From Phycisphaerales bacterium (GTDB taxonomy: Bacteria; Planctomycetota; Phycisphaerae; Phycisphaerales; UBA1924), in the NCBI GenBank assembly GCA_035627955.1, contig DASPKU010000021.1, positions 124,001-188,000 on the forward strand: a DNA stretch of 64,000 nucleotides, given 5' to 3'. The stretch's first letter is position 1. Each line of letters opens with the position of its first letter. The notes under the pieces are model-generated. The model did no database searches, was not told the DNA's origin, and saw only the letters and a program-made list of their open reading frames with translations. Below are positions 53,868-60,614 of the stretch, piece after piece. The position numbers and the translations under genes were made by a program.

Positions 53868-55571
53868 ATGAGCCCGAATACCACAGGGTGGGGGGATGGC
53901 ACGCGCGGAGGCAGCGGTAGTGGGGGGGGCGGCCTGCCCGCGGGTGTGCGCGCGAAGATCGTGAACCGCGAGCAGCTGCTGGCCGCGCGGGCGGAGGCGC
54001 GGCGTGCGGGGCGGGCGCTGGTGCAGTGCCACGGCTGCTTCGACATCGTGCACCCGGGGCACATCCGGCACCTGCGGCAGGCGCGGAGCCTGGGCGACCT
54101 GCTGCTGGTGAGCATCACCGGTGACCCGGGCATCAGCAAGGGGGTGGGGCGACCACTGATCCCGGAGGAGCTGCGGGCGGAGAACCTCGCGGCCCTGGAC
54201 TGCGTGGATTACGTGTACGTCGACGACCAGCCCACGGCGCTGTCGCTGCTGGAGGCGGTGAAGCCCGACGTGTACGTGAAGGGCAAGGAGTACGAGAGCA
54301 ACAACGACCCGCGGTTCGCGGCCGAGCGGCAGGCGGTTGAGCGGGCGGGCGGGCGCGTGGTGTTCAGCAGCGGGGACGTGGTGTTCAGCTCGACGGCGCT
54401 GATTGCGGCGCTGGAGCAGAGCGCGGACCCCTACCACCAGCGGCTGGTGCAGCTGTGCCAGCGGGAGGAGCTCTCCGGTCCGACGCTGTACTCGCTGATC
54501 ACGTCGTTCAAGGGAAAGCGCGTGGCGGTCGTCGGGGAGGTGATCCTCGACACGTACATCCTCTGCGACCGGCCGGAGGTGGCGAGCGAGAGCCCGGTGA
54601 TGACGCTGCGGCCGCTGGAGGCGCGGCATTACGACGGCGGCGCGGCGGTGGTGGCGCGGCACCTGGCTGCGCTGGGTGCGAAGCCCGTGCTGGTGACCGT
54701 GCTGCCGGCAACGCGCGACGGCGCGGCGTTGCGCGAGCGGCTGGAGGCCGAGGGCATCGAGGTGCGGGCGATGGCGGTGAAGACGCCGGTGCCGGAGAAA
54801 CAGCGGTTTTTAGTGGGCGCGCAGAAGGTGATGAAGGTTGATCTGGTGGAGCCGCTGGTGCTGGATGCGGGGGCGCAGGAGCGGTTTGTGGAGATGGCGG
54901 TGGGGGCGTGCGGAGAAGAACCGCCGCGGAGCGGCGGGGTACCCAGGGCCGAGGCCGCGATCGTGACGGACTTCGGGCTGGGGCTGTTCGTGCCGAAGAT
55001 GATGGCGCGGCTGTGCAAGGGGCTGCGGACGCGGGTGAAGACGCTGACGGGGGACGTGAGCGGCAAGCGGAGCAACCTGCGGTTCATGCGAGAGATGGAC
55101 CTCCTTTGCCCGAGCGAGCAGGAGCTGCGTGAGGTCATGCGGCTGCACGGCGAGGGGCTGCCGCTGGTGGCGTACCGGCTGCTGGAGGCGACGCAGTCGA
55201 AGGCGGCGTTCGTGACGCTGGGCGCCGACGGACTGATTGCATTCTCGCCGGTGGAGGGCGCGGAAACGGCGGAGGGGTGGACGACGCGGCTCAACAGCGA
55301 GCACGTGCCGGCGCTGGTGCCGATCGCGCTGGACCCGCTGGGGTGCGGGGACTCGCTATTGAGCGTGGCGACGCTGGCGCTGAGCGCGGGCGGGTCGCTG
55401 GTGCAGGCGGCGTTCCTGGGGGCTTGCGCGGGGGCGGTGCAGGTGCAGCGGCTGGGGAACATGGCGGTGACCCCGGCGGACCTGCGCGGGGTGGTGGCGC
55501 GGGTGCAGAGTTCGAGGTTGGTATTTGCGGGGGAGAGGGCGGTGTCGGAGAGGGTCTTGCAAAGGGCGTGA
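53868..55571 (+). CDS. HldE-like bifunctional protein with reversed domain order
   Basis: A 567-residue protein. Residues about 32-190 form a cytidylyl/adenylyltransferase: RALVQCHGCFDIVHPGHIRH (HxGH near residue 62), LVSITGDPGISKG, EELRAENLAALDCVDYVYV, VKGKEYESNND. Residues about 205-555 form a pfkB-type sugar kinase: GKRVAVVGEVILDTYILCD, YDGGAAVVARHLAALGAKPV, and LDPLGCGDSLLSVATLALS (anion-hole GxGD, Cys in place of the usual Ala). E. coli HldE has the kinase first. The pair would make ADP-heptose for LPS-like glycans. EEPPRSGGVP (residues about 350-360) is encoded by a CCGCCGC/GCGGCGG palindrome. GATAAA lies 6 bases before the ATG. Confidence 0.9.
   Translation: MSPNTTGWGDGTRGGSGSGGGGLPAGVRAKIVNREQLLAARAEARRAGRALVQCHGCFDIVHPGHIRHLRQARSLGDLLLVSITGDPGISKGVGRPLIPEELRAENLAALDCVDYVYVDDQPTALSLLEAVKPDVYVKGKEYESNNDPRFAAERQAVERAGGRVVFSSGDVVFSSTALIAALEQSADPYHQRLVQLCQREELSGPTLYSLITSFKGKRVAVVGEVILDTYILCDRPEVASESPVMTLRPLEARHYDGGAAVVARHLAALGAKPVLVTVLPATRDGAALRERLEAEGIEVRAMAVKTPVPEKQRFLVGAQKVMKVDLVEPLVLDAGAQERFVEMAVGACGEEPPRSGGVPRAEAAIVTDFGLGLFVPKMMARLCKGLRTRVKTLTGDVSGKRSNLRFMREMDLLCPSEQELREVMRLHGEGLPLVAYRLLEATQSKAAFVTLGADGLIAFSPVEGAETAEGWTTRLNSEHVPALVPIALDPLGCGDSLLSVATLALSAGGSLVQAAFLGACAGAVQVQRLGNMAVTPADLRGVVARVQSSRLVFAGERAVSERVLQRA
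54921..54937. repeat. CCGCCGC-GGA-GCGGCGG palindrome inside the HldE-like gene
   Basis: Seven-bp perfect stem that is read in frame as PPRSGG, in a loop of the kinase domain between ACGE and AEAAIVTDFGLGLF. Confidence 0.6.
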
Positions 55572-55664
55572 TGGGGTACGTGCAAGGTGTCCCGATCCGA
55601 GACTTCGCCCAGGGCGGCTCAGTCTCGGCTTCGGTTCGGCGTGCGGTTTGCGGGTGGGTTTTCC

Positions 55665-56795
55665 ATGATCTCGTACGTCATTCCGACGCGGAACCGGCCT
55701 GAGCGGCTGAAGCAGACCTTGTGGGCGATCGAGGCGCTGGGGGATCACCGCGCGTGCGGGGGAGCGGAGGTTGTCGTCGTTGATAATGCGAGCACCGAGC
55801 GGTTGATCATGCCGGCGGAACTGGCCTGTGGGGGGGCCGGTGCGGTGCCGGTGCGGGCGGTGCTGCTGGATGAGAACATGGGGGCGGCGGCGAGGAACAT
55901 CGGGGTTGCGGAGAGTGAGCCAGCGTCGGAGTGGATCGTCATGCTCGACGACGACTCGTACCCGGACGACACGGCGTTCATGGAGCGGCTTGCGGCGCAG
56001 CCGGCGGATGTGGCGGCGGTGTCGGCGGACATCTGGCTGGACACGCGCGGGCGGGCAGACACGCGAGAGAGCGGTGGGCTGCCAGAGGTATTCATCGGGT
56101 GCGGCGTGGCGATCCGGCGGCGGGTGTTCAAGGAACTGGGCGGGTACGACGCGGCGTTCGGGTATTACGCGGAGGAGTACGACCTCGCGGCGCGGATGCT
56201 GCTGGCGGGGCACCGCGTCGCGTTCGAGCCGCTGTTCAGCGTGACGCACGCGAAGGTGAGCAGCGGGCGCGACATGAACACGATCCTGGGGCGGCTGGTG
56301 CGGAATAACGGGTGGGTGGCGCAGCGGTACGCGCCCGAGTCGTGCCGCCTGGCTGAGCTGCGCGAGACGCGGCGGCGCTACCGGCGGATCGCCGCGAAAG
56401 AGCGGGCGCTGTCCGGCTTTGGGCGCGGGCTGGTGGAGCTGCGGAAGACGTTGTGGCGGCAGAAGCGCACGCCGATGAGCGTGGAGCTGTGGGACCGGTT
56501 CACCGGTCTCGCGGCCGCGCGGGCGGCGCTGCAGCGTCAGTACGCGGCGCGCCCGTTCAGGAGTGCGGCGATCATCGACCCGGGCAAGAACGCGTGGGTG
56601 GTAGCGCGGGCACTGGAAGAACTGGGCGTGCGGCTCACGGGCGAGGGCGAGGACGCGGAGGTGAGCGTGATTGGCACGATGTCGCCGGGGCCGATGATGG
56701 ACGCGATGCGGAAGCGCGCGGGCGGGCGGCAGCGGGTGATCATGCCCTGGGATGTGGGTGAGGTTGCGATGGAGCGGGTGCGCGAGGCGGCGTGA
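55665..56795 (+). CDS. Glycosyltransferase family 2
   Basis: A 376-residue GT-A enzyme: MISYVIPTRNRPERLKQTLW, EVVVVDNASTE, ENMGAAARNIGVAESEPASE, IVMLDDDSYPDDTAF (DDD metal site), IGCGVAIRRRVFKELGGYDA, YYAEEYDLAARMLLAGHRVA, VTHAKVSSGRD. That is the rhamnosyl/GT2 pattern of inverting transferases. The C-terminal 80 residues (SAAIIDPGKNAWVVARALEE) look like another appended alpha/beta module. ATG 55665 opens the conserved core; an in-frame GTG at 55587 would add 26 residues. It follows the HldE-like gene by 93 bases, probably in one transcript. Confidence 0.87.
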   Translation: MISYVIPTRNRPERLKQTLWAIEALGDHRACGGAEVVVVDNASTERLIMPAELACGGAGAVPVRAVLLDENMGAAARNIGVAESEPASEWIVMLDDDSYPDDTAFMERLAAQPADVAAVSADIWLDTRGRADTRESGGLPEVFIGCGVAIRRRVFKELGGYDAAFGYYAEEYDLAARMLLAGHRVAFEPLFSVTHAKVSSGRDMNTILGRLVRNNGWVAQRYAPESCRLAELRETRRRYRRIAAKERALSGFGRGLVELRKTLWRQKRTPMSVELWDRFTGLAAARAALQRQYAARPFRSAAIIDPGKNAWVVARALEELGVRLTGEGEDAEVSVIGTMSPGPMMDAMRKRAGGRQRVIMPWDVGEVAMERVREAA

Positions 56796-56814
56796 CGCAG
56801 GTCGACTGGGTAGA

Positions 56815-56840
56815 GGCACGACCCGAAGACGGATCGTGCC
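56815..56840. repeat. Dispersed palindrome, GATCCG-arm copy
   Basis: GGCACGACCCG, loop AAGA, CGGATCGTGCC: 11-bp stem with one mismatch. It lies between convergent genes and ends 5 bases before the ExbD stop (56846). Confidence 0.85.
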
Positions 56841-56845
56841 ACCCG

Positions 56846-57286
56846 TCAGTTGAGGCCGACCTTGCGGATGCCCAGGCGATCGCAGATTTCGTGCACGCGG
56901 ACAACGTCCTCGTAGGCGACGTCGGGTGAGACCTCGACAGGGACGACGAGGTTCTCAGGGCCGACGCGGGTGGCTTCGGCGGAGAGGGCGCTCTCGATCT
57001 GATTGACCGTGATCGGCGTCGCGTCGTTGATGGCGATCTGCGTGACGCCGTTGGCGGAGCGTGTGAGCGTGAGGCGCAGGCGCGTGGGCTCGGCGGCGGT
57101 GGGCTGCGCGGCGGCGCTGCGGGTGGGCAGGTAGGACTTGAGGAACCACTCGGGGCCGAGGAAGGCCGTGCTGGCCATGAAGAAGATGAGGATAACCATG
57201 ACGACGTCGACCATCGGCGTCATGTTGGGCCCGACGTGGGTCTCGTAGAGGGCCTGAGCGTTGCGGCGGCGGAAACTGTGGCTCAT
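56846..57286 (-). CDS. exbD: ExbD/TolR-family biopolymer transport protein, copy 2
   Basis: A 146-residue ExbD-type protein: a short cytoplasmic N-terminus, one membrane helix (NMTPMVDVVMVILIFFMAST) with the proton-coupling Asp, and a periplasmic domain (TRLRLTLTRSANGVTQIAIN, LVVPVEVSPDVAYEDVVRVH). ExbD works with ExbB and TonB-like partners to couple the proton gradient to outer-membrane or surface transport. ATG 57286 overlaps the upstream exbD stop (ATGA), and the genes run exbB-exbD-exbD. Such doubled exbD genes are common in planctomycetes. Length is normal. Confidence 0.92.
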   Translation of the reverse strand: MSHSFRRRNAQALYETHVGPNMTPMVDVVMVILIFFMASTAFLGPEWFLKSYLPTRSAAAQPTAAEPTRLRLTLTRSANGVTQIAINDATPITVNQIESALSAEATRVGPENLVVPVEVSPDVAYEDVVRVHEICDRLGIRKVGLN

Positions 57287-57729
57287 GCGCCCCCCGACTT
57301 CTCGGTGACGAGCCACACGGCGGTGAGGCCCGCGGCGCGGCAGGCCTTCACGACAGGCTCGACAGCGCCGTAGCTGAGGCGGCGGTCGGCGCGGACCTGG
57401 ACGGTGGTGGTCGCGGCCTTGTCGCCCACGCGGGCACGGAGGGCGTCGGCGAGGGCATCGCGCGGCACCTCAACGCCGTCGAGCAGGATGCGGGAAGTGA
57501 GGTCCAGGCTGCCGGAAGCGCCCTCGGCGGTGACGGTGATGACGACGGGCTTCTGTTCTTCGCTGGTGGCGCCGATGCGGGACTCGGGCAGGTCCACGCG
57601 CGAGCGTTTGTCGGCGGCGAGTTTGCCGACTATGAGGTAGAAGATGATGAGCACCATCACCACGTCGATCAGCGGCGTGACGTTGATCTTGGCCGCGGGC
57701 TGGTGAGGATGGAAGGTGCGGAGACGCAT
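57283..57729 (-). CDS. exbD: ExbD/TolR-family biopolymer transport protein, copy 1
   Basis: A 148-residue ExbD-type protein. KINVTPLIDVVMVLIIFYLI contains the conserved Asp in the membrane helix; the C-terminal periplasmic domain has GASGSLDLTSRILLDGVEVP and VQVRADRRLSYGAVEPVVKA. It would pair with ExbB (57778) and the second ExbD (56846). ATG 57729 is 48 bases downstream of exbB; the gap carries a period-7 purine repeat (57731-57765). No TonB gene is in the window. Confidence 0.92.
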   Translation of the reverse strand: MRLRTFHPHQPAAKINVTPLIDVVMVLIIFYLIVGKLAADKRSRVDLPESRIGATSEEQKPVVITVTAEGASGSLDLTSRILLDGVEVPRDALADALRARVGDKAATTTVQVRADRRLSYGAVEPVVKACRAAGLTAVWLVTEKSGGA

Positions 57730-57730
57730 G

Positions 57731-57765
57731 GAGAAAGTGAAAAGTGGAAACCGAAAAGCGAAAAT
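57731..57765. repeat. Degenerate period-7 purine repeat between exbB and exbD
   Basis: GGAGAAA, GTGAAAA, GTGGAAA, CCGAAAA, GCGAAAA at 7-base spacing fill nearly all of the 48-base gap, starting just upstream of the exbD ATG; a related unit occurs in kbl. Confidence 0.65.
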
Positions 57766-57777
57766 GAAGGCGTGGCG

Positions 57778-58581
57778 TCAGGTGTGGGAAGGAGCTTTGA
57801 TCGCACCGGCGATCACGGCGCGCGGGCCTGCGCCGACGGGGGCATCCTCCGGCTCACGGACGGGCAGGAGCTCGATGATCTCGCTCGCTGCGACGATGCC
57901 GCGGGTGCAGAGGCGGTCGACGACCCCGCGGTAGAGGCCGTAGATGAGCAGGCAGGGGATGGCGAGGCAGAGGCCCAGCAGGGTGTGGAAGAGTGCTTTG
58001 CTGATGCCCAGCGAGAGGTCGCCGGGGCCGGCCTGGCCGCCGGCTTCGCCCAGGCTGGTAAAGGCGAGGATCATGCCGTAGACGGTGCCGGCGAGACCCA
58101 CGAGCGGGCCGAGGTTGCCGATCACGTTGAGCACATCGATCTTGCGGAACCAGCGGGCGGACTCTTCGCTCGCGGCGAGCTCCGCGGCCTCGCGCATGGC
58201 CGCCTTGTCGTGCACGGGCGCGGCGAGGGTCGCCTTGACCACGCGGGCGACGAAGCTCTCATCCTCGTGCACGGCCATCGAGAGGTCTTCCCAGCGCTTG
58301 GCGCGGGCAAGGTCGCGGAGGCGGGCGATGGTCTTGGGCGGCGTGATGTTCTGCTCGCGGACGTCCATCATGCACATGAAGATGGCGGCGACGCCCGCGA
58401 CCGAGCCGAGCAGCAGCAGCACGGTGAAGAGGTCGAAGGACTTGACGAAGAGGGACCAGAGGCCGCCGGTGGCGACGGGGGTGCCGCCACCGGCAGCGGG
58501 GGTGGTTTGCGCGAGGGCGGGAAGGGCGAGGACGGCCGCGCCGAGGAGGGCGAGGAGGCAGAGGCGGGCGAGGGTGATCAT
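57778..58581 (-). CDS. exbB: ExbB/TolQ/MotA-family proton channel
   Basis: A 267-residue ExbB-type protein with a signal-like N-terminal helix (ARLCLLALLGAAVLALPALAQ) and three membrane helices: LFTVLLLLGSVAGVAAIFMC; GNLGPLVGLAGTVYGMILAF; LGISKALFHTLLGLCLAIPC. The G-L-x-G-T-V-x-G-M motif is diagnostic. The cytoplasmic domain between helix 1 and 2 is about 100 residues. It powers transport with the two ExbD proteins downstream. ATG 58581 has no Shine-Dalgarno, but TACCAT (58590-58595) lies 8 bases before it, so the mRNA may be leaderless. Confidence 0.93.
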   Translation of the reverse strand: MITLARLCLLALLGAAVLALPALAQTTPAAGGGTPVATGGLWSLFVKSFDLFTVLLLLGSVAGVAAIFMCMMDVREQNITPPKTIARLRDLARAKRWEDLSMAVHEDESFVARVVKATLAAPVHDKAAMREAAELAASEESARWFRKIDVLNVIGNLGPLVGLAGTVYGMILAFTSLGEAGGQAGPGDLSLGISKALFHTLLGLCLAIPCLLIYGLYRGVVDRLCTRGIVAASEIIELLPVREPEDAPVGAGPRAVIAGAIKAPSHT

Positions 58582-58632
58582 GGGTGGGGATGGTAGGAGG
58601 ACTCTGGAGGGTCCCCGCCGCACAGAGAAGTG

Positions 58633-58656
58633 CACCGAGATGAGGACATCTCGGTG
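58633..58656. repeat. Dispersed palindrome, copy I (CGAGATG arm)
   Basis: CACCGAGATG, loop AGGA, CATCTCGGTG, then GCAC. It lies in the 93-base gap between exbB and tsaE. Confidence 0.9.
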
Positions 58657-58674
58657 GCACGGACGCGCCCGGTG

Positions 58675-59364
58675 CTAGACGTTCTCTTCGTCGGTAGGCT
58701 TGATCTCGCGCGAGGTCTTGTAGCCGCCGGTAAACCACTGGTACATGTCCGCGTCGCGGGCGCGTTCGTCGATGAACGGGTAGGTGGCGGATGTCGGGGA
58801 GACCCAGCGGCCGGTGACGCGGCACTTCGTGGGCTCGCGGTCGCGCAGCCACTCCAGACGCGGGCGGCTTTCCCAGCTGCCCGGCAGCCGCAGGGTGATC
58901 TGACGACGCGAGGGGCCGGCCGCGGCGATCTCGATCCAGGCGCACTCGTCTGGCAGTGCCTTTGCGATTCGGCGCGGCCACTCGATGAGCGCGACAGAGT
59001 CTGTTGCGGCCTGACGTGAGTGGTGGTCAAAGAGCCGGTCCCAGCCGAGTGCATCGAGGTCTTCCTCGCTGGTGAGGCGGTAGGCGTCGACGTGCGTGAT
59101 ACGCCCACCCGCGAGGGCATTGCGGGCGGCAGGGGGAATCGGGTACTCGTTGACAAAGACGAACGTGGGGCTGGAGACGAGACTCGTATCAACGCCGAGG
59201 GCGCCTGCCAGGGCGCGCACGAAGGTGGTCTTGCCCGCACCCAGGTCGCCCTCCAGGGCGAGGACATCACCAGAAGCGAGCACTGAGGCCAGTCCCGCGG
59301 CGAGGGCGCCGGTGGCTTCCTCGCTGTCGCTGGTGCGCTGGATAACGATGGTGGCCCTGGACAC
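58675..59364 (-). CDS. tsaE: TsaE tRNA t6A-modification ATPase with YacG-like C-terminal module
   Basis: A 229-residue protein. Residues 1-160 are TsaE, the ATPase of the TsaBDE complex that makes threonylcarbamoyl-adenosine in tRNA: Walker A GDLGAGKTTFVRALAGAL (39-46 core), VSSPTFVFVNEY, HVDAYRL, ALIEWPRRI. TsaE is usually about 150 residues; here residues 180-229 (KCRVTGRWVSPTSATYPFID onward) extend it and resemble the zinc protein YacG, with three of four Cys replaced. GTG 59364 overlaps the stop of thiL by one base (TAGTG), so the two are coupled. The YacG idea is inference from pattern. Confidence 0.87.
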   Translation of the reverse strand: MSRATIVIQRTSDSEEATGALAAGLASVLASGDVLALEGDLGAGKTTFVRALAGALGVDTSLVSSPTFVFVNEYPIPPAARNALAGGRITHVDAYRLTSEEDLDALGWDRLFDHHSRQAATDSVALIEWPRRIAKALPDECAWIEIAAAGPSRRQITLRLPGSWESRPRLEWLRDREPTKCRVTGRWVSPTSATYPFIDERARDADMYQWFTGGYKTSREIKPTDEENV

Positions 59365-60317
59365 TACGTGTGCTCCCAGCCCCGGCCTGAGACGTCGAGG
59401 CGTTCGCCGTCGAGCAGAAGGTAGCACGCGGGCTCGCCGGCGAGGCAGCGGCCGATGCGGGTGATGGGCGTGCCGGTGAGTGGGCATGTGGGCGGCAGTG
59501 TGACGGCGGTGTCGGCGGTGAAGAGGAGCTCATAGTCCTCGCCGTCGGAGACGGACTGGAGGACGAGGTTCCGGTCCGCCGAATGTTGGCGGGCACGATC
59601 ATGAAGACATGATCGTGGCACATCGAGCTCCAGCTGTACGCGCGAGGCCGCGCCGAGCCTGCCCGCGTCGATGCCCAGACCGTCGGACAGGTCCATCATC
59701 GCGTGCAGCTGCGGGCCGAGGGTGTCGGCGAGCCAGTGTGCCTCGGTCACGCGCGGCTCGAAGGTGAGGTGCCGGCCCATGCCGGTCGCGGCGTCGAACG
59801 AGCCCCCGATGCGGCCGGTGATGTAGACGTGGTCGCTGGGCCTGGCGGTAGAACGCAGGACCGGGCCGCGGGAGGGATGCGGGAGCCCGACGAGTGTGAT
59901 GGTCAGGGTCAAGGGCGTTGCGTCGGTGGCAAAAGACGCGATGTCGCCGCCCACGAGCGGGGCGCCGAAGTGGCGTGACCAGCGCGAGCAGGCGTCAAAG
60001 AGCTCATCGGCGCGGCGCTGCTCGTAGCCGGGGGGCAGGGCGCACGCCGCGAGCGCGGCCCGCGGCGTGCCCGCCATGGCGGCGATGTCGGAGACCGCGC
60101 GGGCAATCGCCTTGCGGGCAATCAGGTCCAGCGGTGTGCCCGGCGTGAAGTGCCGGCCCTCGATGAGCTGGTCGGTCTTGAGCAGCACGCCAGGGTGCGC
60201 GGCCCCGACACCAACGAGGGCGCAGTCATCACCGGGCCCCACGAGCACCTGTGGAAAGGCGGCGCGGAGGTCGGTGGAGCGGTTGTAAATGAGGGCGAGC
60301 AGTTCGCCTTCGCGCAT
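59364..60317 (-). CDS. thiL: Thiamine-monophosphate kinase ThiL
   Basis: A 317-residue ThiL, which phosphorylates TMP to TPP with ATP. Motifs: LVGPGDDCALVGVG, LLKTDQLIEGRHFTP, ARKAIARAVSDIAAMAGTPR, GGDIASF, MMDLSDGLGIDAGRLG and VSDGEDYELLFTA. Residues about 222-232 (VPRSCLHDRAR) are encoded by a palindrome (59594-59617), in the segment between LELD and SDGEDYELL; length there is nearly normal, so the element may have replaced rather than added residues. ATG 60317 follows TACCAT after 5 bases. It is coupled with tsaE. Confidence 0.93.
   Translation of the reverse strand: MREGELLALIYNRSTDLRAAFPQVLVGPGDDCALVGVGAAHPGVLLKTDQLIEGRHFTPGTPLDLIARKAIARAVSDIAAMAGTPRAALAACALPPGYEQRRADELFDACSRWSRHFGAPLVGGDIASFATDATPLTLTITLVGLPHPSRGPVLRSTARPSDHVYITGRIGGSFDAATGMGRHLTFEPRVTEAHWLADTLGPQLHAMMDLSDGLGIDAGRLGAASRVQLELDVPRSCLHDRARQHSADRNLVLQSVSDGEDYELLFTADTAVTLPPTCPLTGTPITRIGRCLAGEPACYLLLDGERLDVSGRGWEHT
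59594..59617. repeat. Dispersed palindrome inside thiL (GATCATG arm)
   Basis: CACGATCATG, loop AAGA, CATGATCGTG, flanked by GGG and GCAC: perfect 10-bp stem, in frame with thiL. Confidence 0.9.
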
Positions 60318-60362
60318 GGGCCATGGTAGAGCGAGCGCTATGGGAGTGGTGCGCTCCGGGAC

Positions 60363-60368
60363 TATGAT
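60363..60368 (+). promoter_or_regulatory. Putative leaderless -10 (TATGAT)
   Basis: TATGAT, then CCGGC, then ATG at 60374; TACCAT (60323-60328) serves the divergent thiL start. Confidence 0.5.
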
Positions 60369-60373
60369 CCGGC

Positions 60374-60613
60374 ATGACCATCACGATCCCCGACGAAGTT
60401 CTCAAGAGTTCGGGATTGACTGAGCGGGAGGTGCTCCTTGAACTTGCCTGCCGTCTCTTTGATATCGACCGGCTGACAAAGCATGAGGCCGCCTCCATGT
60501 GCGGCCTGGACCGGCCGTCATTCGAGGATGAACTCTTCAAACGTGGCCTTGCTGTCTACCACATGACGGATGAAGATTGGGAGATTGAGCAGCGGGCGCG
60601 GAGGGCTGGTTGA
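60374..60613 (+). CDS. UPF0175 family antitoxin-like protein
   Basis: A 79-residue protein with the UPF0175 pattern: MTITIPDEVLKSSGLTEREV, LLELACRLFDIDRLTKHEAA, SMCGLDRPSFEDELFKRGLA. This is a helix-turn-helix-like fold that often accompanies PIN-like toxins, here the DUF3368 gene two bases downstream. ATG 60374 follows TATGAT after 5 bases. Its composition is less GC-rich than that of thiL. Together the genes form a type II toxin-antitoxin module; autoregulation is likely but no operator was identified. Confidence 0.85.
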   Translation: MTITIPDEVLKSSGLTEREVLLELACRLFDIDRLTKHEAASMCGLDRPSFEDELFKRGLAVYHMTDEDWEIEQRARRAG

Positions 60614-60614
60614 G

